Shown here: piece after piece, positions 25,270 to 34,639 of the stretch | How the letters are laid out: each line of letters begins with the position of its first letter | Numbering within the stretch: the first letter of the stretch is position 1 | Assembly (NCBI GenBank): GCA_963681505.1 | Contig: OY811978.1 | Coordinates: 2,930,248-2,994,247, forward strand | Source of the DNA: Eunapius fragilis | Taxonomy: Eukaryota; Porifera; Demospongiae; Spongillida; Spongillidae | DNA: 64,000 nucleotides | Reading direction: 5' to 3' | Made by a program: the position numbers and the translations under genes | The notes under the pieces: model-generated | Database searches by the model: none | What the model was told of the DNA's origin: nothing | What the model saw: the letters and a program-made list of their open reading frames with translations, nothing else

Positions 25270-25755
25270 TACTTGCCACACCCACACACACGTTCCAGTC
25301 GAAGACTTACGATATATCTTCACTGTAAACGAAGCAGTGTTGGCAGGTAGGTTTGGATTGTAGCAGGTGATCGTCGCACCATCTAAGTTACTGGTCACGT
25401 TCAGTATGGTGAGATTTGTTGTAGCAGTTAAATTATTTACTGCTATAATGTCGTTACTCAACAAGAACGTGGAGTTGGACGCAGAGATGGAAGTGGAGCT
25501 TTTACCGACTTGGGTAACGGACCAAAACGTTTGCTGTTGATACAATACTCCTAGAATACTGTTATATCCAAGGCAGGTAATGGTGGAACCCGGTTCATTT
25601 AGACCGTAAGAAAGCACCGTTCCAGTAGGCGGATTGGAGTCAAAATTCACAGCTACAGCTGAAAGATTACAGAAATAGTCACTACAAGAGCCAAGCAAAG
25701 ACAACGTACCTGTTGTAATCAGAGCGGCTACAAACCAGAACACAACTGTTCCCAT
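18066..25755 (-). CDS. Ig/FN3 transmembrane receptor B with tandem ITIM-type motifs
   Basis: Thirteen exons with GT-AG borders and continuous phase give 790 aa: 25755-25710, 25658-25311, 23979-23686, 23624-23334, 23280-22969, 22909-22616, 22563-22264, 22201-22133, 22053-21937, 20279-20252, 19616-19550, 19162-19067, 18176-18066. Order: signal peptide (MGTVVFWFVAALITT), Ig1 (16-131, Cys in ITCLGY and ITCYNP), Ig2 (132-229, canonical Cys absent), Ig3 (230-326, VTLVC/IQWRD/GTWSC), FN3-1 (327-430, SYDITVVAVS), FN3-2 (431-528), FN3-3 (529-628), Thr-rich stalk (629-651), membrane span (about 661-687), then a 100-residue tail. The tail carries IHYAEL (Tyr727) and VLYSTV (Tyr757), both fitting (I/V/L/S)xYxx(I/V/L), 30 residues apart. 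In vertebrate receptors such pairs recruit tandem-SH2 phosphatases; that role here is inference. Many N-x-S/T sites fit a surface protein. The ectodomain exons are all phase 1-1. No ligand or orthologue can be named. Confidence 0.85.
18185..18229. repeat. Poly-G then (GGA)n next to the last receptor B exon
   Basis: About 20 G followed by AAGGAGGAGGAGGAGG. It lies in the last intron, 9 bases upstream (in gene direction) of the final acceptor. Confidence 0.9.
18421..18580. repeat. (CA)n microsatellite
   Basis: Long CA tract with CGTA interruptions, within the last intron of receptor B. Confidence 0.95.
18969..19060. repeat. (CA)n microsatellite
   Basis: Pure CA over most of its length. It ends 7 bases from the coding end of the IHYAEL exon, immediately after its donor. 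Confidence 0.95.
19470..19545. repeat. (ACACACA)n variant repeat
   Basis: CACAA-interrupted CA repeat just inside the intron after receptor B exon 11. Confidence 0.9.
20784..20888. repeat. 21-bp minisatellite, five units
   Basis: Unit CCTAACCTGAATGAACTTGAG, nearly perfect. Because 21 is a multiple of three, the minus strand stays open (SSFRLGS repeats) within a 142-codon frame, but there is no support for translation; it lies in the intron between the membrane exon and the next tail exon of receptor B. Confidence 0.9.
21485..21885. repeat. About 31-bp G-rich minisatellite, roughly 13 units
   Basis: Unit GGGAGGGTGGGGGTGCTGCC followed by TACACCTCTGG. Lengths of 29-31 keep several frames open on both strands, producing false open frames. 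It lies in the receptor B intron, about 50 bases downstream of the membrane-span exon. Confidence 0.95.
24887..24914. repeat. Poly-G run
   Basis: About 28 consecutive G in the second intron of receptor B. Confidence 0.95.
25206..25265. repeat. (CA)n microsatellite
   Basis: CA tract with two CATA interruptions, in the intron between the Ig1 and Ig2 exons of receptor B. Confidence 0.95.
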
Positions 25756-25841
25756 TTTTTGTTGGCTAACAGGAAATCTATTATAACATGGCAGATTGGC
25801 AGCACGTGATCAAAACAGGTTTTGCTCTTACCCGGTCGAGT

Positions 25842-26070
25842 TATCTCGTCCCCAGGCCCTATTTTTATATAAAGTTAGCGGGGACCACAGCAGTTCGGCC
25901 GTCCGCACGCGGGTGACTACGCATTCAGTCATGTATCCGTGCATATCACAAAGCGTGCACTCACGATTAACGTAGTCATGATATTTTTTAAACTTCACCG
26001 TCCAACCCGTACGGAAATTCGCACATTTAACCCTCTCCAGGCGTTTAGTAAATTTGAATTCGAATATCAC
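25842..26070. repeat. Possible left end of an old 12-kb TIR element
   Basis: Starts TATCTCGTCCCCAGGCCCTA. The inverted counterpart at 37987 reads TAGCCTCGTACCCAGACCCT. Both continue with CTATTTxTAT, AAAGTT and a (G)xCCACAGCAxTTC block. The preceding 9 bases CGGTCGAGT match the 9 bases after 37987 (CGGTCTGGT) at 7 of 9. It lies only 87 bases upstream of the receptor B start codon, so it may overlap that promoter. Confidence 0.45.
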
Positions 26071-26409
26071 CTCTCAGTCTATAACTGCAGTCACCGCGAC
26101 ACAGGGCACTGCACACATGATGTATTCAATGAAGGTATGTGCGTACACAATCGGCTAGTTTTTCTAATGCCTAAAATTGAAAGCAATGTGCTCAGGTAAC
26201 ACATGCGTAAAAAGCATCGCTGTCGCGGCTGCTACAAAGGGGTGACGCAAGGCTAGTTGTTCAGAGGCCCCACCTTTATGATCTTCTAATCTATGGGTCT
26301 TGTCACTCTGACGGGTGTGACTATCTCGGGTTAGTGGTGTGCTTAATGCTATGCACACTTACATGTCTCTATGTGTACCTTGTCATGCCCTCCCTCCTCT
26401 CCCCTCCCA

Positions 26410-26702
26410 ACAGGATTCTGAGGAGGTCATGAGGAGGACTTGGACTCAGTGACAGCAAACATTGAGTATGTACAACAGAACATTCTTGATTTGCAAAATG
26501 AGCTGATAGCCGTTGAAGACGCAAGGGTGGGTAATGATGAGCGAGTTGGAACAGCATCATGATCCATTATCTCCCCCCACTCTCCCCCTTCCCTCAGACC
26601 TGTGAGGGTGACACAGTGGAGGCTCATAGCATCATTATGTCCTGCAATCCACGAGAGTGCAAGTACATCATGAAGTATCTCCTGGACATTGTGCTCCATC
26701 TT
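26410..26702 (+). pseudogene. KIF21-like kinesin coiled-coil fragment
   Basis: Two exons in phase. The first (ending about 26525, donor GTGGGT) reads VTANIEYVQQNILDLQNELI then AVEDAR. The second (26597-26702, acceptor CCCTCAG, donor GTAGGT) reads TCEGDTVEAHSIIMSCNPRE then CKYIMKYLLDIVLHL. The pattern ANIxYIxxxIxxxQxxI, ExxK/R, then D(T)V, (V/I)I, C and YLLD matches the stalk segment of KIF21-type kinesins as I remember it. No motor domain or other kinesin exons are visible within about 1 kb either side, so it is a fragment. Confidence 0.45.
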
Positions 26703-27886
26703 GTAGGTTATATGTGCTCAGCAAACATGAGGCATGGGGAGGGGGGTGGGGGTGGGCTTATAAATAACATTTATTGGCATCTAGAGCACCATATCATGGC
26801 AACGCCCTATAGCAGGGGCGGGGGGGGGGGGGGGGGGGGGCGTACGTGTACTTTAAACAATCCACACCCCCACCCCCTTTATAATTCCTGGATGCACACA
26901 TGTCACATTCCCATTTCTAGTTTAACAGTTATCAAGCTTTTGATTATTATAAGGAAGAGGTTTCTGTAGGGGGGAGGGGTTGCATTGTGTGACTGGTGAT
27001 GACGGATGGCCCAATGCAGCATTTGGTATGTTCACTGTATGTGTAAGCCATCATCACCTATAAAGAATGTTGTCACCAAGACACCCAACAACACAGGGCT
27101 CACCATTGGTCATGAACCAACCAGCCAAGCAGGGAGGAGTGGACAGAGGGGACACGAAGGTAACCATAGTGAGTGCTAACCACACCTCCCGTGTACACAC
27201 ACACACACATATTAAATATGCACACCTAATGTACATGAACATATAGAGACAGTTGGTTAGAGCGTGCTACAGTGCATCTATGCCATCACACATGCATATA
27301 CTTTGGATCCAGTTAGCTATAACATTAATCCACTTCTATGTCTTCTCTCTCACTTGCACTGACGTCGGCGAACTGCCTTGCTAGCCGATATCATATCAAC
27401 GTTGTCACGGCGACAGACAAGCCTATTGGCTGGCATGAGCAGAACCCCCATAGCTGATCTGGAGGAGGGGGAAGGTGTAATATGATGTGACACAAGGTTT
27501 GTCAAACATGCTGCTTCACACTGGTCAGAGGCTGGACCCTAATGAGCATATAGGGGTCATGTGACTGAGGGGTGGCTATCTTGGGTGAGTGGTTTGCTAA
27601 TGCTATGCACATGCACTTACATGTCTGCATGTACTTTTTCACATTTGGTCAGAGGCCACACCCTAATGATAATATAAGGTCATGTTAATACTAGAAACAG
27701 TCGAAGACCATCGTCATAGCAACTCTTATGCACGGGGTCATGTAATATTTGTGGGCGTGTCCACATGCACTTTCCAGGAAATTTTTTAAATATTTTTAAA
27801 TGTAACAAGTTGTGAGGTTTACGACGCATGCGCGTCTGCATTCACGCCACGTGATGACCATTTTTCGTCGCGAGTCGGTAAGTATA
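26703..27886. other. No further gene recognised; local repeats
   Basis: Contains a poly-G run (26820-26840) and a dispersed repeat: a segment near 26330-26390 recurs at 27585-27645 (TAATGCTATGCACA, CTTACATGTCT). A short frame (TKTPNNTGLTIGHEP, near 27075) may be another exon remnant but is not recognised. Confidence 0.45.
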
Positions 27887-28463
27887 CACAGCCAGAAGTT
27901 ACCAATCTGATTCAAACCTGGGGGTGCCTAACAGTTTGAATCAGGGGGTGGGTCACGGTCTGAACCAAAGCTGTTGATAACGACAGTCTGATTGTGGGCT
28001 GTTGTATCAGGTTGATTCAAACTGATTACAACCTGATAATGACTTTTTGATTCAATCTGAACCAGATGTTTTAACAGTTTGAACCAGCTCGTTATTACAG
28101 GATTGATTCAAAGGTACGATCACGTGCTTAACTCGTGCCCAGACACGGCTTCACTGATCGCAGACCCGTAGTATTACAACTGCGGGTCGTAAGACAACGT
28201 TGCTTCTTGATGTATCCTTACAGCCAGTCTCTGTAATAGACGGCCACGCATATGGTAAACGTACTCGAGCCTCGTTAATTATCATTCGGAGGATATAGCA
28301 ATGATGACATGCGGAAGGTATACACGAAGCGCTATCATTGGAAGTAATACAGCTCGAATACAAGAGGAAAATGCACATTGACAGCAGTTGCCACAGCAAT
28401 AAATAGGTAAAATTAACTATTGACCATAGGCGGCACCAGCGCTTACCGAAGGGAGGGGCCAAC

Positions 28464-28472
28464 CCCCACGAA
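28464..28472. repeat. 9-bp target-site duplication, left
   Basis: CCCCACGAA, identical to 33774-33782. The flanking sequence joins sensibly when the element and one copy are removed. Confidence 0.9.
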
Positions 28473-28576
28473 TAGTCTCGTCCCCAGACCCAAATGTACG
28501 TAAGTGTTATCGCTTGCAGTATAACACTACGTACAGTGGGTCTGGACGATAAGTCAAGCGAAGTTGTTCTGTGCTT
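28473..28576. repeat. Left terminal inverted repeat with internal hairpin
   Basis: Begins TAGTCTCGTCCCCAGACCC. Inside it CCAGACCCA ... TGGGTCTGG and TACGTA(A)GTGTTAT ... ATAACAC-TACGTA are mutually complementary around a 10-base centre (CGCTTGCAGT), so a single TIR can fold into a near-complete hairpin of about 65 nt. Likely transposase recognition region. Confidence 0.9.
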
Positions 28577-28674
28577 CCAAACTTTGAAGCACCAATCAGA
28601 ATGCAGCTTCCGCGTGACGTCACAACGCCATTGTAATTATCCATTTTCATTGTAAATTGTACTCCGCCTTAACC

Positions 28675-30092
28675 ATGTCTAGTACGAGCGACTCCGATAC
28701 TGCTAATCTTGACAGCGTGATTGTACTCGCGTGTGGAAAATTGGGTTATTGTGACATTCGTCCGAGTCAACACACAGCCATAAAGTGCTTTCTACAAGGA
28801 AAGGATGTTTTCATTTGCTTACCGACCGGCAGCGGAAAGTCGTTGTGCTATGCTGCCTTGCCTTATGCATTTGATGGTCTTTATGGTCGTGAAAGCAGCA
28901 TCGTAATTGTTGTGTCTCCCTTGATAGCCTTGATGAAGGACCAGGTTAGTGGCATTACCACTTATATTAGGCCATATCAATGTACTTTGCAGGTGGCTGT
29001 ACTGAATTCTAAAGGTCTGGCTGCTACCTATGTTAGCAGCGAAAACAGGGAAGATCTTCAGCTTGAAAAAATCCTTCGAGGAGAATATAAAATTCTCTTC
29101 ATCAGTCCGGAGATGCTGATGCTAAACCTGGCAATGAGAGAAATGCTCAGAACGACAGTATACAAGGACAACCTTGTTGCCTTTGTAATAGATGAAGTTC
29201 ACTGTGTCACTAAATGGTTAGTCATTAATGTCATGCAATACAATGGTTTAGAATATGTATAACATTCCTTAGGGGTGAGTACTTCAGGCAAGAGTTCAAA
29301 CATCTGGGAGAAGTACGGAGCATTATTCCAGGTCATGTCAAATGTATGGTCATGACAGCTACTGCCACAGTAGCCACAAGAAATAAAGTAATCGCTATTG
29401 TGGGGTTGAATGATCCTGTTCTAGTCTCTGCTTCACCTGACAAAGCCAATATTTTTTACACTGTCAGAGAAAACACAAGCTTGAGTGTGGAAGTTGCATT
29501 TACACCCATAGTGGCTAAACTACGCACTCTTAGACGCAAAATGCCAAGAGTTATGGTATTTTGCAGGCGATATGAGGACTGTGCATGCATTTATGACTTT
29601 TTTGTAAGTTCACTAAAGGAGGAATTTACTGAGCCTATTGCTGCTCCCAACTTAGCAAGGTTTAGACTAGTGGATATGTACACAGGGGTTACTAGGAAGA
29701 CTGTCCAAGACGCTATCATAACTGCATTTTGTACTGGTGATAGTCCTTTAAGAATTGTGATATGCACAGTAGCTTTTGGTATGGGTTTGGACTGTGTAAA
29801 TGTGAGTCAAATTATTCACTGGGGACCAGCTTCTGATGTGGATTCATACATGCAAGAGTGTGGTCGTGCAGGCCGTAATGGTGAACCAGTTACTGCCTTG
29901 CTCTACTGGAAAAAGAAAGACTTTAAGTCAAACACAATCTCCAAAGAGATGAAAGTCTATTGTTCAAATCAAGGGACATGCAGAAGAACAATATTGGCAT
30001 CATACTTTGATTGCACCAAACTTAATGTTAATGGTTGTAACTGCTGTGATGTGTGTGCTGTTAATTGTACTTGCAATAGCTGTAACGTGTAG
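28675..30092 (+). CDS. Transposon-borne RecQ-family helicase
   Basis: Three exons: 28675-28944, 28993-29216, 29273-30092, giving 437 aa. Introns are 48 and 56 nt; the first lacks a stop and is a multiple of three, so unspliced reading also stays open, but splicing restores the family spacing MKDQ-VAVLNSKG. ATG 28675 is the first in frame. SF2 motifs in order: QHTAIKCFLQGKD (motif 0), PTGSGKS (50-56), DEVH (157-160), TATAT (193-197), VFCRR (259-263), FGMGLD (333-338), GRAGRNG (362-368). A Cys cluster (CRRTILASYFDC, CNCCDVC, 401-425) matches the RecQ zinc-binding subdomain. It is shorter than cellular RecQ proteins and has no winged-helix or HRDC part. Predicted 3'-5' DNA unwinding. It probably works with the DUF6589 protein during excision, replication or repair of the element; that is inference. 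Confidence 0.9.
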
Positions 30093-30148
30093 ATTGTTCC
30101 CATTTTATTACCAGTTGAATGAATATAAATACATACACTTGAACATTT

Positions 30149-33100
30149 CTAATGAACCAATGGTGATTGCTTAAGGATGATCAAAATGTTCTTATTTATC
30201 CAGGTAGTCAATTTTTTTTTGTTTATAGAATACAGCATACCATTACACAGTTGCTTCGGAAATGTTTTGTGCTTTCTGCCAGGCTTCTGGCTGAAGACAC
30301 CACTTTGCACAAGTTCACAGACTATTTTTGACAAGTCACAGGCCTCTGAGTGACGGGTATGATCTCCAGATATGTGAATCCCTGTGATCTCATCAAAGTA
30401 GTGCAAGGTTTCACTTAGCACACCTACTACTTTTCCTGCTCTTTTAACAGCCTGGGGTGTTTTATTTGCACCAAGATGCCTAACAGAGTCCTTGATGTGC
30501 CGATTTAAATGCTCCATATGCAAATCAGCTGAGATATTATGGCCTGCCTTTCCCCTAGCATTGATGAAACGACCCCACAACATCTCTTCTGCATAACGAG
30601 GGGGCAGTATGTAGTAATACTGCATCAAGGTATTAAATGCCTCAAGGCAGTAATTGGTATGTCCAGTGGCACGAAAAAATAGCCAGAAGTATTTCCAACA
30701 TCTTAGCACTCTTTCGCCATCTCCTTCACGGATAGCATCTTTGAATTCCAGGTACAGTAGCCCTAGAGACAGTGTTTCTTTGGCATACTCCAACACATGG
30801 TCTGGATTTTGGCTTGAGGGAGTATGTCCTGCTTGAAAAGTGATGGTGACTAGTTTAGCACAGATAGATTTTGCTACTGAATGCAGAGTAGATGATGAAT
30901 TACCACTCAGAATGTTTTCTGATAAATTAGCTACATCTTCAGCCCCAACTAGGCTGATTGCAGCTGCAACTATGTGTGCCTTTGTAACAAGCTCAAGAAA
31001 GTCCTCACAAGAGTTCATGTCTTTGCTTACATCTGATACCACACTTCTCCTATTGATAAGGTTGCGTAGCTGATACATGGTACCACCCTCCAGCCCTGAG
31101 CTTGTCTTGTATAGTCTTGTCCACACCACCTGATGACAAAGAGATGTCAGTATAAATTTTCCCACCTCTTGTAGTTCCTATCACAGACGTATTAGCTATC
31201 TCTAAGCTCAACGGCTGTCCTAGGGTAACCACCACACAGAACTTCAATAGCATGAATAATATACATGTACCTTCATGAATGTCATCTTTGTATGCCAATC
31301 CTCTATGACAGGGATTAGACCTTCCAGACGTTCTTTTCCACTTTCAGAGTTTGATAGCACCTTCTGGCTACCTCTAATTCTGGCTGTTGTGAGCTGATCC
31401 CCTCCAATTAGGATGTGATGAAAGTGATCGATATTAACATCAACAGTTTCTAATCTTCCACTTTGGCCACAGACATCAAATGTTTGAGTACTTCTGATCT
31501 TAGGGACATACTTGTGCAATACATCCATAATGTCCACCATGTCGTCAATAACATTTTCATTTTTCAGCAGTACTCCCAATGGCACCTACATGTTATATTT
31601 CATAGTAACAGTACATGCACATGTATGTTTCTAGCACGCACATACCACTTGTGACTTTTGTACCATATTTGCTGTATACTTATGCTGGATGTGGGGCATA
31701 ACTGCATATTTCAAATGGCTGAGCCCATGAATATTCTGAGTTAAAATTCTAGCCACCAAAATCTCCATGTTGAATGATAGAGCAGCATCATCATCTGTGG
31801 ATGGGTAGAACAGATTGCAATCAATACTTTTTGGATCAATGAAAGTGGAATTGTTGCTAAGACCACTAAAGTTTATTCTGTCCTTCACGGCATAAACATG
31901 GAAATAGTGAAGTGACTGAACTTGGTGGTTGAATCGCATATCACGTGGTTTAACCGTTTTGTCTATATTGTCTCCAACAAGTTTAAAGCCATGCCATTCT
32001 GACTCAGTCACACAATCTCCATCATCAGTGGTGCTTTCTGACTGGGATGCCTCCTGCCTTGGTTCTATGTTATACATTTAAAAATTATAACTCCAGTCAC
32101 ACAGAGTATTCCATACATAGTACGCACCTTGAAGTAGCACATCTTGATTACCACTATCTGTAATGAAGTAGTATGCATTGTTAATGCAACTAAGAAAAAT
32201 ACACAAACCTGGAGCTATGTCCAATACATCTGAAAGGCTAGAATCACAATCACTTAAGAGGGGTATGTCAGACTGATGACATGAGGACTGGCTCACACAT
32301 TTCTCATCATCGGATGCACCATTAAATGAGCTGTTTGGAGTGGACATGAATTTTGGTGGTGAATTGTCATCAAATATTGATAGCGCTAGAACACTGGAGG
32401 ATGAACTGGAAGTACCAGTAGGCATATGTGCCAAACATGATGATGAAATAACACCCTAAAATATAAAGGATAACCTTATTATGCTCCAAATTATTTGCAT
32501 GACCTGCCTGATTCATTGGCATGAAGTGTTTAAGTTCCTCAACCCATTCAAGGACAGTGCTGTCATGATTGGCACCAAGAGTGTCTAGTAGTTTCTGTGT
32601 ACTATCTGTAGACAGGCATATGCCCATTTTCTGCAATCTGGTGTATACCTGTAATGATAACGTATTTATGATAGTTTAAAATGTAGTCCTATGTAGCAAA
32701 GAACTGAAAGTACACATCACAGGCATGAATGTACATGTACCTGTTTTGCAGCATGCCCTGAGTAAAGGAATAAAGAAATTAATATGTGGATAAGAGTTTG
32801 GCGATGATGAGATTTCACTAAAACTGCCACACATGTTAGTAGAATAGAGTGACGCTTAGGGCTGCATCGAGCAACACAAGTGTCAAGTAAACCCATCAGT
32901 GTTGGAGCTAGTTGTGTAAGTTGAATGTAAAGACCTTCCCAGGTATATGACGTTAATACTTTCAGGCTAACATCTTCAAATTTCAAAGTAGTGTCTGAAA
33001 GAATCCTTTTCATATCTTCCCGCACAAGTGTACTAACTCTTGCTAACAGCTCCTTCCTCGTCATTTTATTTACAAATGCATGCTTAGCGAATGCTCTTAC

Positions 33101-33605
33101 TGAATTACGGGCTAACGATTTTCCAATTTCTTCCCTCCTGGGAGACAAAACATACCTTTTCTCATAACCGTCATGTGTGACGATCACCTGTTGTAAAATT
33201 GAAAGCTACATAAAGAGCACTGTTGATACCGGCACAGTACTCACTACTGACCTTTACGGATGGTCGTTCAGCAACTGGTGCCCTTCGTTTTGTAACGCAA
33301 TGCCGTTGTTCTGCAGTTTCTATACTAGCAGCTGCTTGGCTGCAATGAGCTGTCAAATTCGCAGTAAGCTTTGCCATTAATTCGTCTCTCAGCTTCTGTA
33401 GCTCGCTCTTTAGAAAAGCGTACTTTCCGACATCCCTGTAGCAGGTCAAGCATATGTATCCGGAGCTGTAATCAACGTTCATGTTCGCTACTTCACAAGA
33501 TAAACTCCTTAGCGTCTCACAACACAGTGCCAGTGTTGGACTTTCTAGGCGTCTTCTTTTTTTGCAGCTTAAAACAGGCAAACCACATACCTTGCAGCGA
33601 TTCAT
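30149..33605 (-). CDS. DUF6589-type protein, candidate transposase
   Basis: Eight exons, all in phase: 33605-33252, 33187-32741, 32648-32475, 32455-32209, 32157-32128, 32064-31646, 31585-31271, 31129-30149; 988 aa. The N-terminus has Cys pairs (CKVCG, CLTCY) suggesting a zinc finger, followed by a charged helix. The C-terminal half carries blocks I recall from DUF6589 proteins of sponges, cnidarians and fungi: LIGGDQLTTAR (Asp620), EDWHTKM (Asp653, His655), GTMYQLRNLINR, and NARGKAGHNISADLHMEHLN (Asp864, Glu868). These invariant acidic residues make an RNase H-like DDE/D nuclease plausible, but this is unproven. A Ser-rich acidic linker lies near 330-415. Its position as the only other gene between perfect TIRs supports a transposase role. 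The start ATG follows the right TIR by 64 bases. Confidence 0.85.
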
Positions 33606-33669
33606 TTTAATTTGCGAATGTGACGTAGGCAATTACGTATGACGTCACAATTATTACATAACATTTTAA

Positions 33670-33773
33670 AAGCACGGAACAACTTCGCTTGACTTATCGT
33701 CCAGACCCACTGTACGTAGTGTTATACTGCAAGCGATAACACTTACGTACATTTGGGTCTGGGGACGAGACTA
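33670..33773. repeat. Right terminal inverted repeat
   Basis: Inverse of 28473-28576 with one mismatch (C/T seven bases from the inner end). Ends GGGTCTGGGGACGAGACTA and contains the same internal hairpin. Confidence 0.9.
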
Positions 33774-33782
33774 CCCCACGAA
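33774..33782. repeat. 9-bp target-site duplication, right
   Basis: CCCCACGAA, identical to 28464-28472. Confidence 0.9.
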
Positions 33783-33827
33783 GGGCGCCAAAGAGGGAGG
33801 GGCATTATTAATATGTTCGCTCGTGTT

Positions 33828-34037
33828 CAGTGGCGGATACGGGGGGGAGAGGGGGGGTGTTGCACCCCCCCCCCCCCCCCCTCCCCCGCCTTTCGTATCG
33901 TGCCTGAAGTGTACAGCACACACACACCCCTCCTGCTTTTCACATCGTGCCTGAATCGTACAGCCCCACCCCCCACCCCCGCTTTTCGTATCGCGGGTCC
34001 AAACCCTCCCTTTTGTAAAATCCTGTATCCGCCCCTG
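33828..34037. mobile_element. hAT-like MITE, 210 bp
   Basis: Ends CAGTGGCGGATACGGG and GTATCCGCCCCTG, flanked by perfect GTGTT duplications (33823-33827 and 34038-34042). The core contains GTATCGTGCCTGAA and TTTTCGTATCGCGGGTC units between C runs, shared with the arrays at 59.3 and 61.6 kb. Confidence 0.85.
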
Positions 34038-34639
34038 GTGTTAGTAGCTATTTTACTTTAGAAACACATAGCTACATGCAGTATAACCAGGGGAGGGGCC
34101 CCCCTGGGACCCCCTGCCTATGAATTGACCTTCATACCCATCCAGTGGCATTAAAAAATTTAAAAAACGAATTACGGTAAGCACGCCTCAAATAATAAAA
34201 ACATGGCTACATCTTAAACCGTGGCGTATATATTTGGTGATCGAAAACGTAAGTTTATCGATGAAATAACTGCATTATATGTACATTATCTCTGTTAGTT
34301 CTGTACTTTTGCCACGTGTGTGAGGAGACTTTACACGCCAGTTCAATCTCGATCGACATAATTATGCTGAGAGCGTCTCACACTTCTTTTGCTAGCAGTC
34401 TCGCAATACTGAAGGATGCGCCTCGCGAGGTATGTAATGTAGGGAGTTAATACCCCAAGACCTTTTTTTTTTTGAGGCGGACAGGGTGAAAATTTTACCC
34501 TTACTGTACGTAGCTGTTGACCCTTCCATTCCATATCGGCAGTACGAAGGGCATAACCCGAAGTACCAAACCAAACCCCTGAAAATGTCCCTCCGTCGCT
34601 ATATAGAGGTATCCTAATACAAAAAGTTTATCTTTATCG

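Larger units (their letters stand above)
28473..33773. mobile_element. RecQ-DUF6589 DNA transposon, 5301 bp, apparently intact
   Basis: Terminal inverted repeats of 104 bp (28473-28576 and 33670-33773) differ at one base, and the element is flanked by a perfect 9-bp duplication CCCCACGAA. It carries two convergent genes with stops 56 bases apart: a RecQ-type helicase (28675-30092, plus) and a DUF6589-type protein (33605-30149, minus). Both are open across all exons. Long TIRs and a 9-bp duplication resemble Mutator-like elements, but neither protein looks like a MULE transposase. I know of no described cut-and-paste element that carries RecQ. The near-identical ends and intact genes suggest recent mobility. 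Confidence 0.9.

Noticed and set aside
28151..28462. 103-codon minus-strand open frame left of the RecQ element
   Set aside because: No family similarity; it lies in the decayed host element and is cut by the insertion site.
28473..33773. Classification as a Mutator-like element
   Set aside because: The long TIR and 9-bp duplication fit, but neither encoded protein shows the MULE transposase signature I would expect, so the superfamily is left open.
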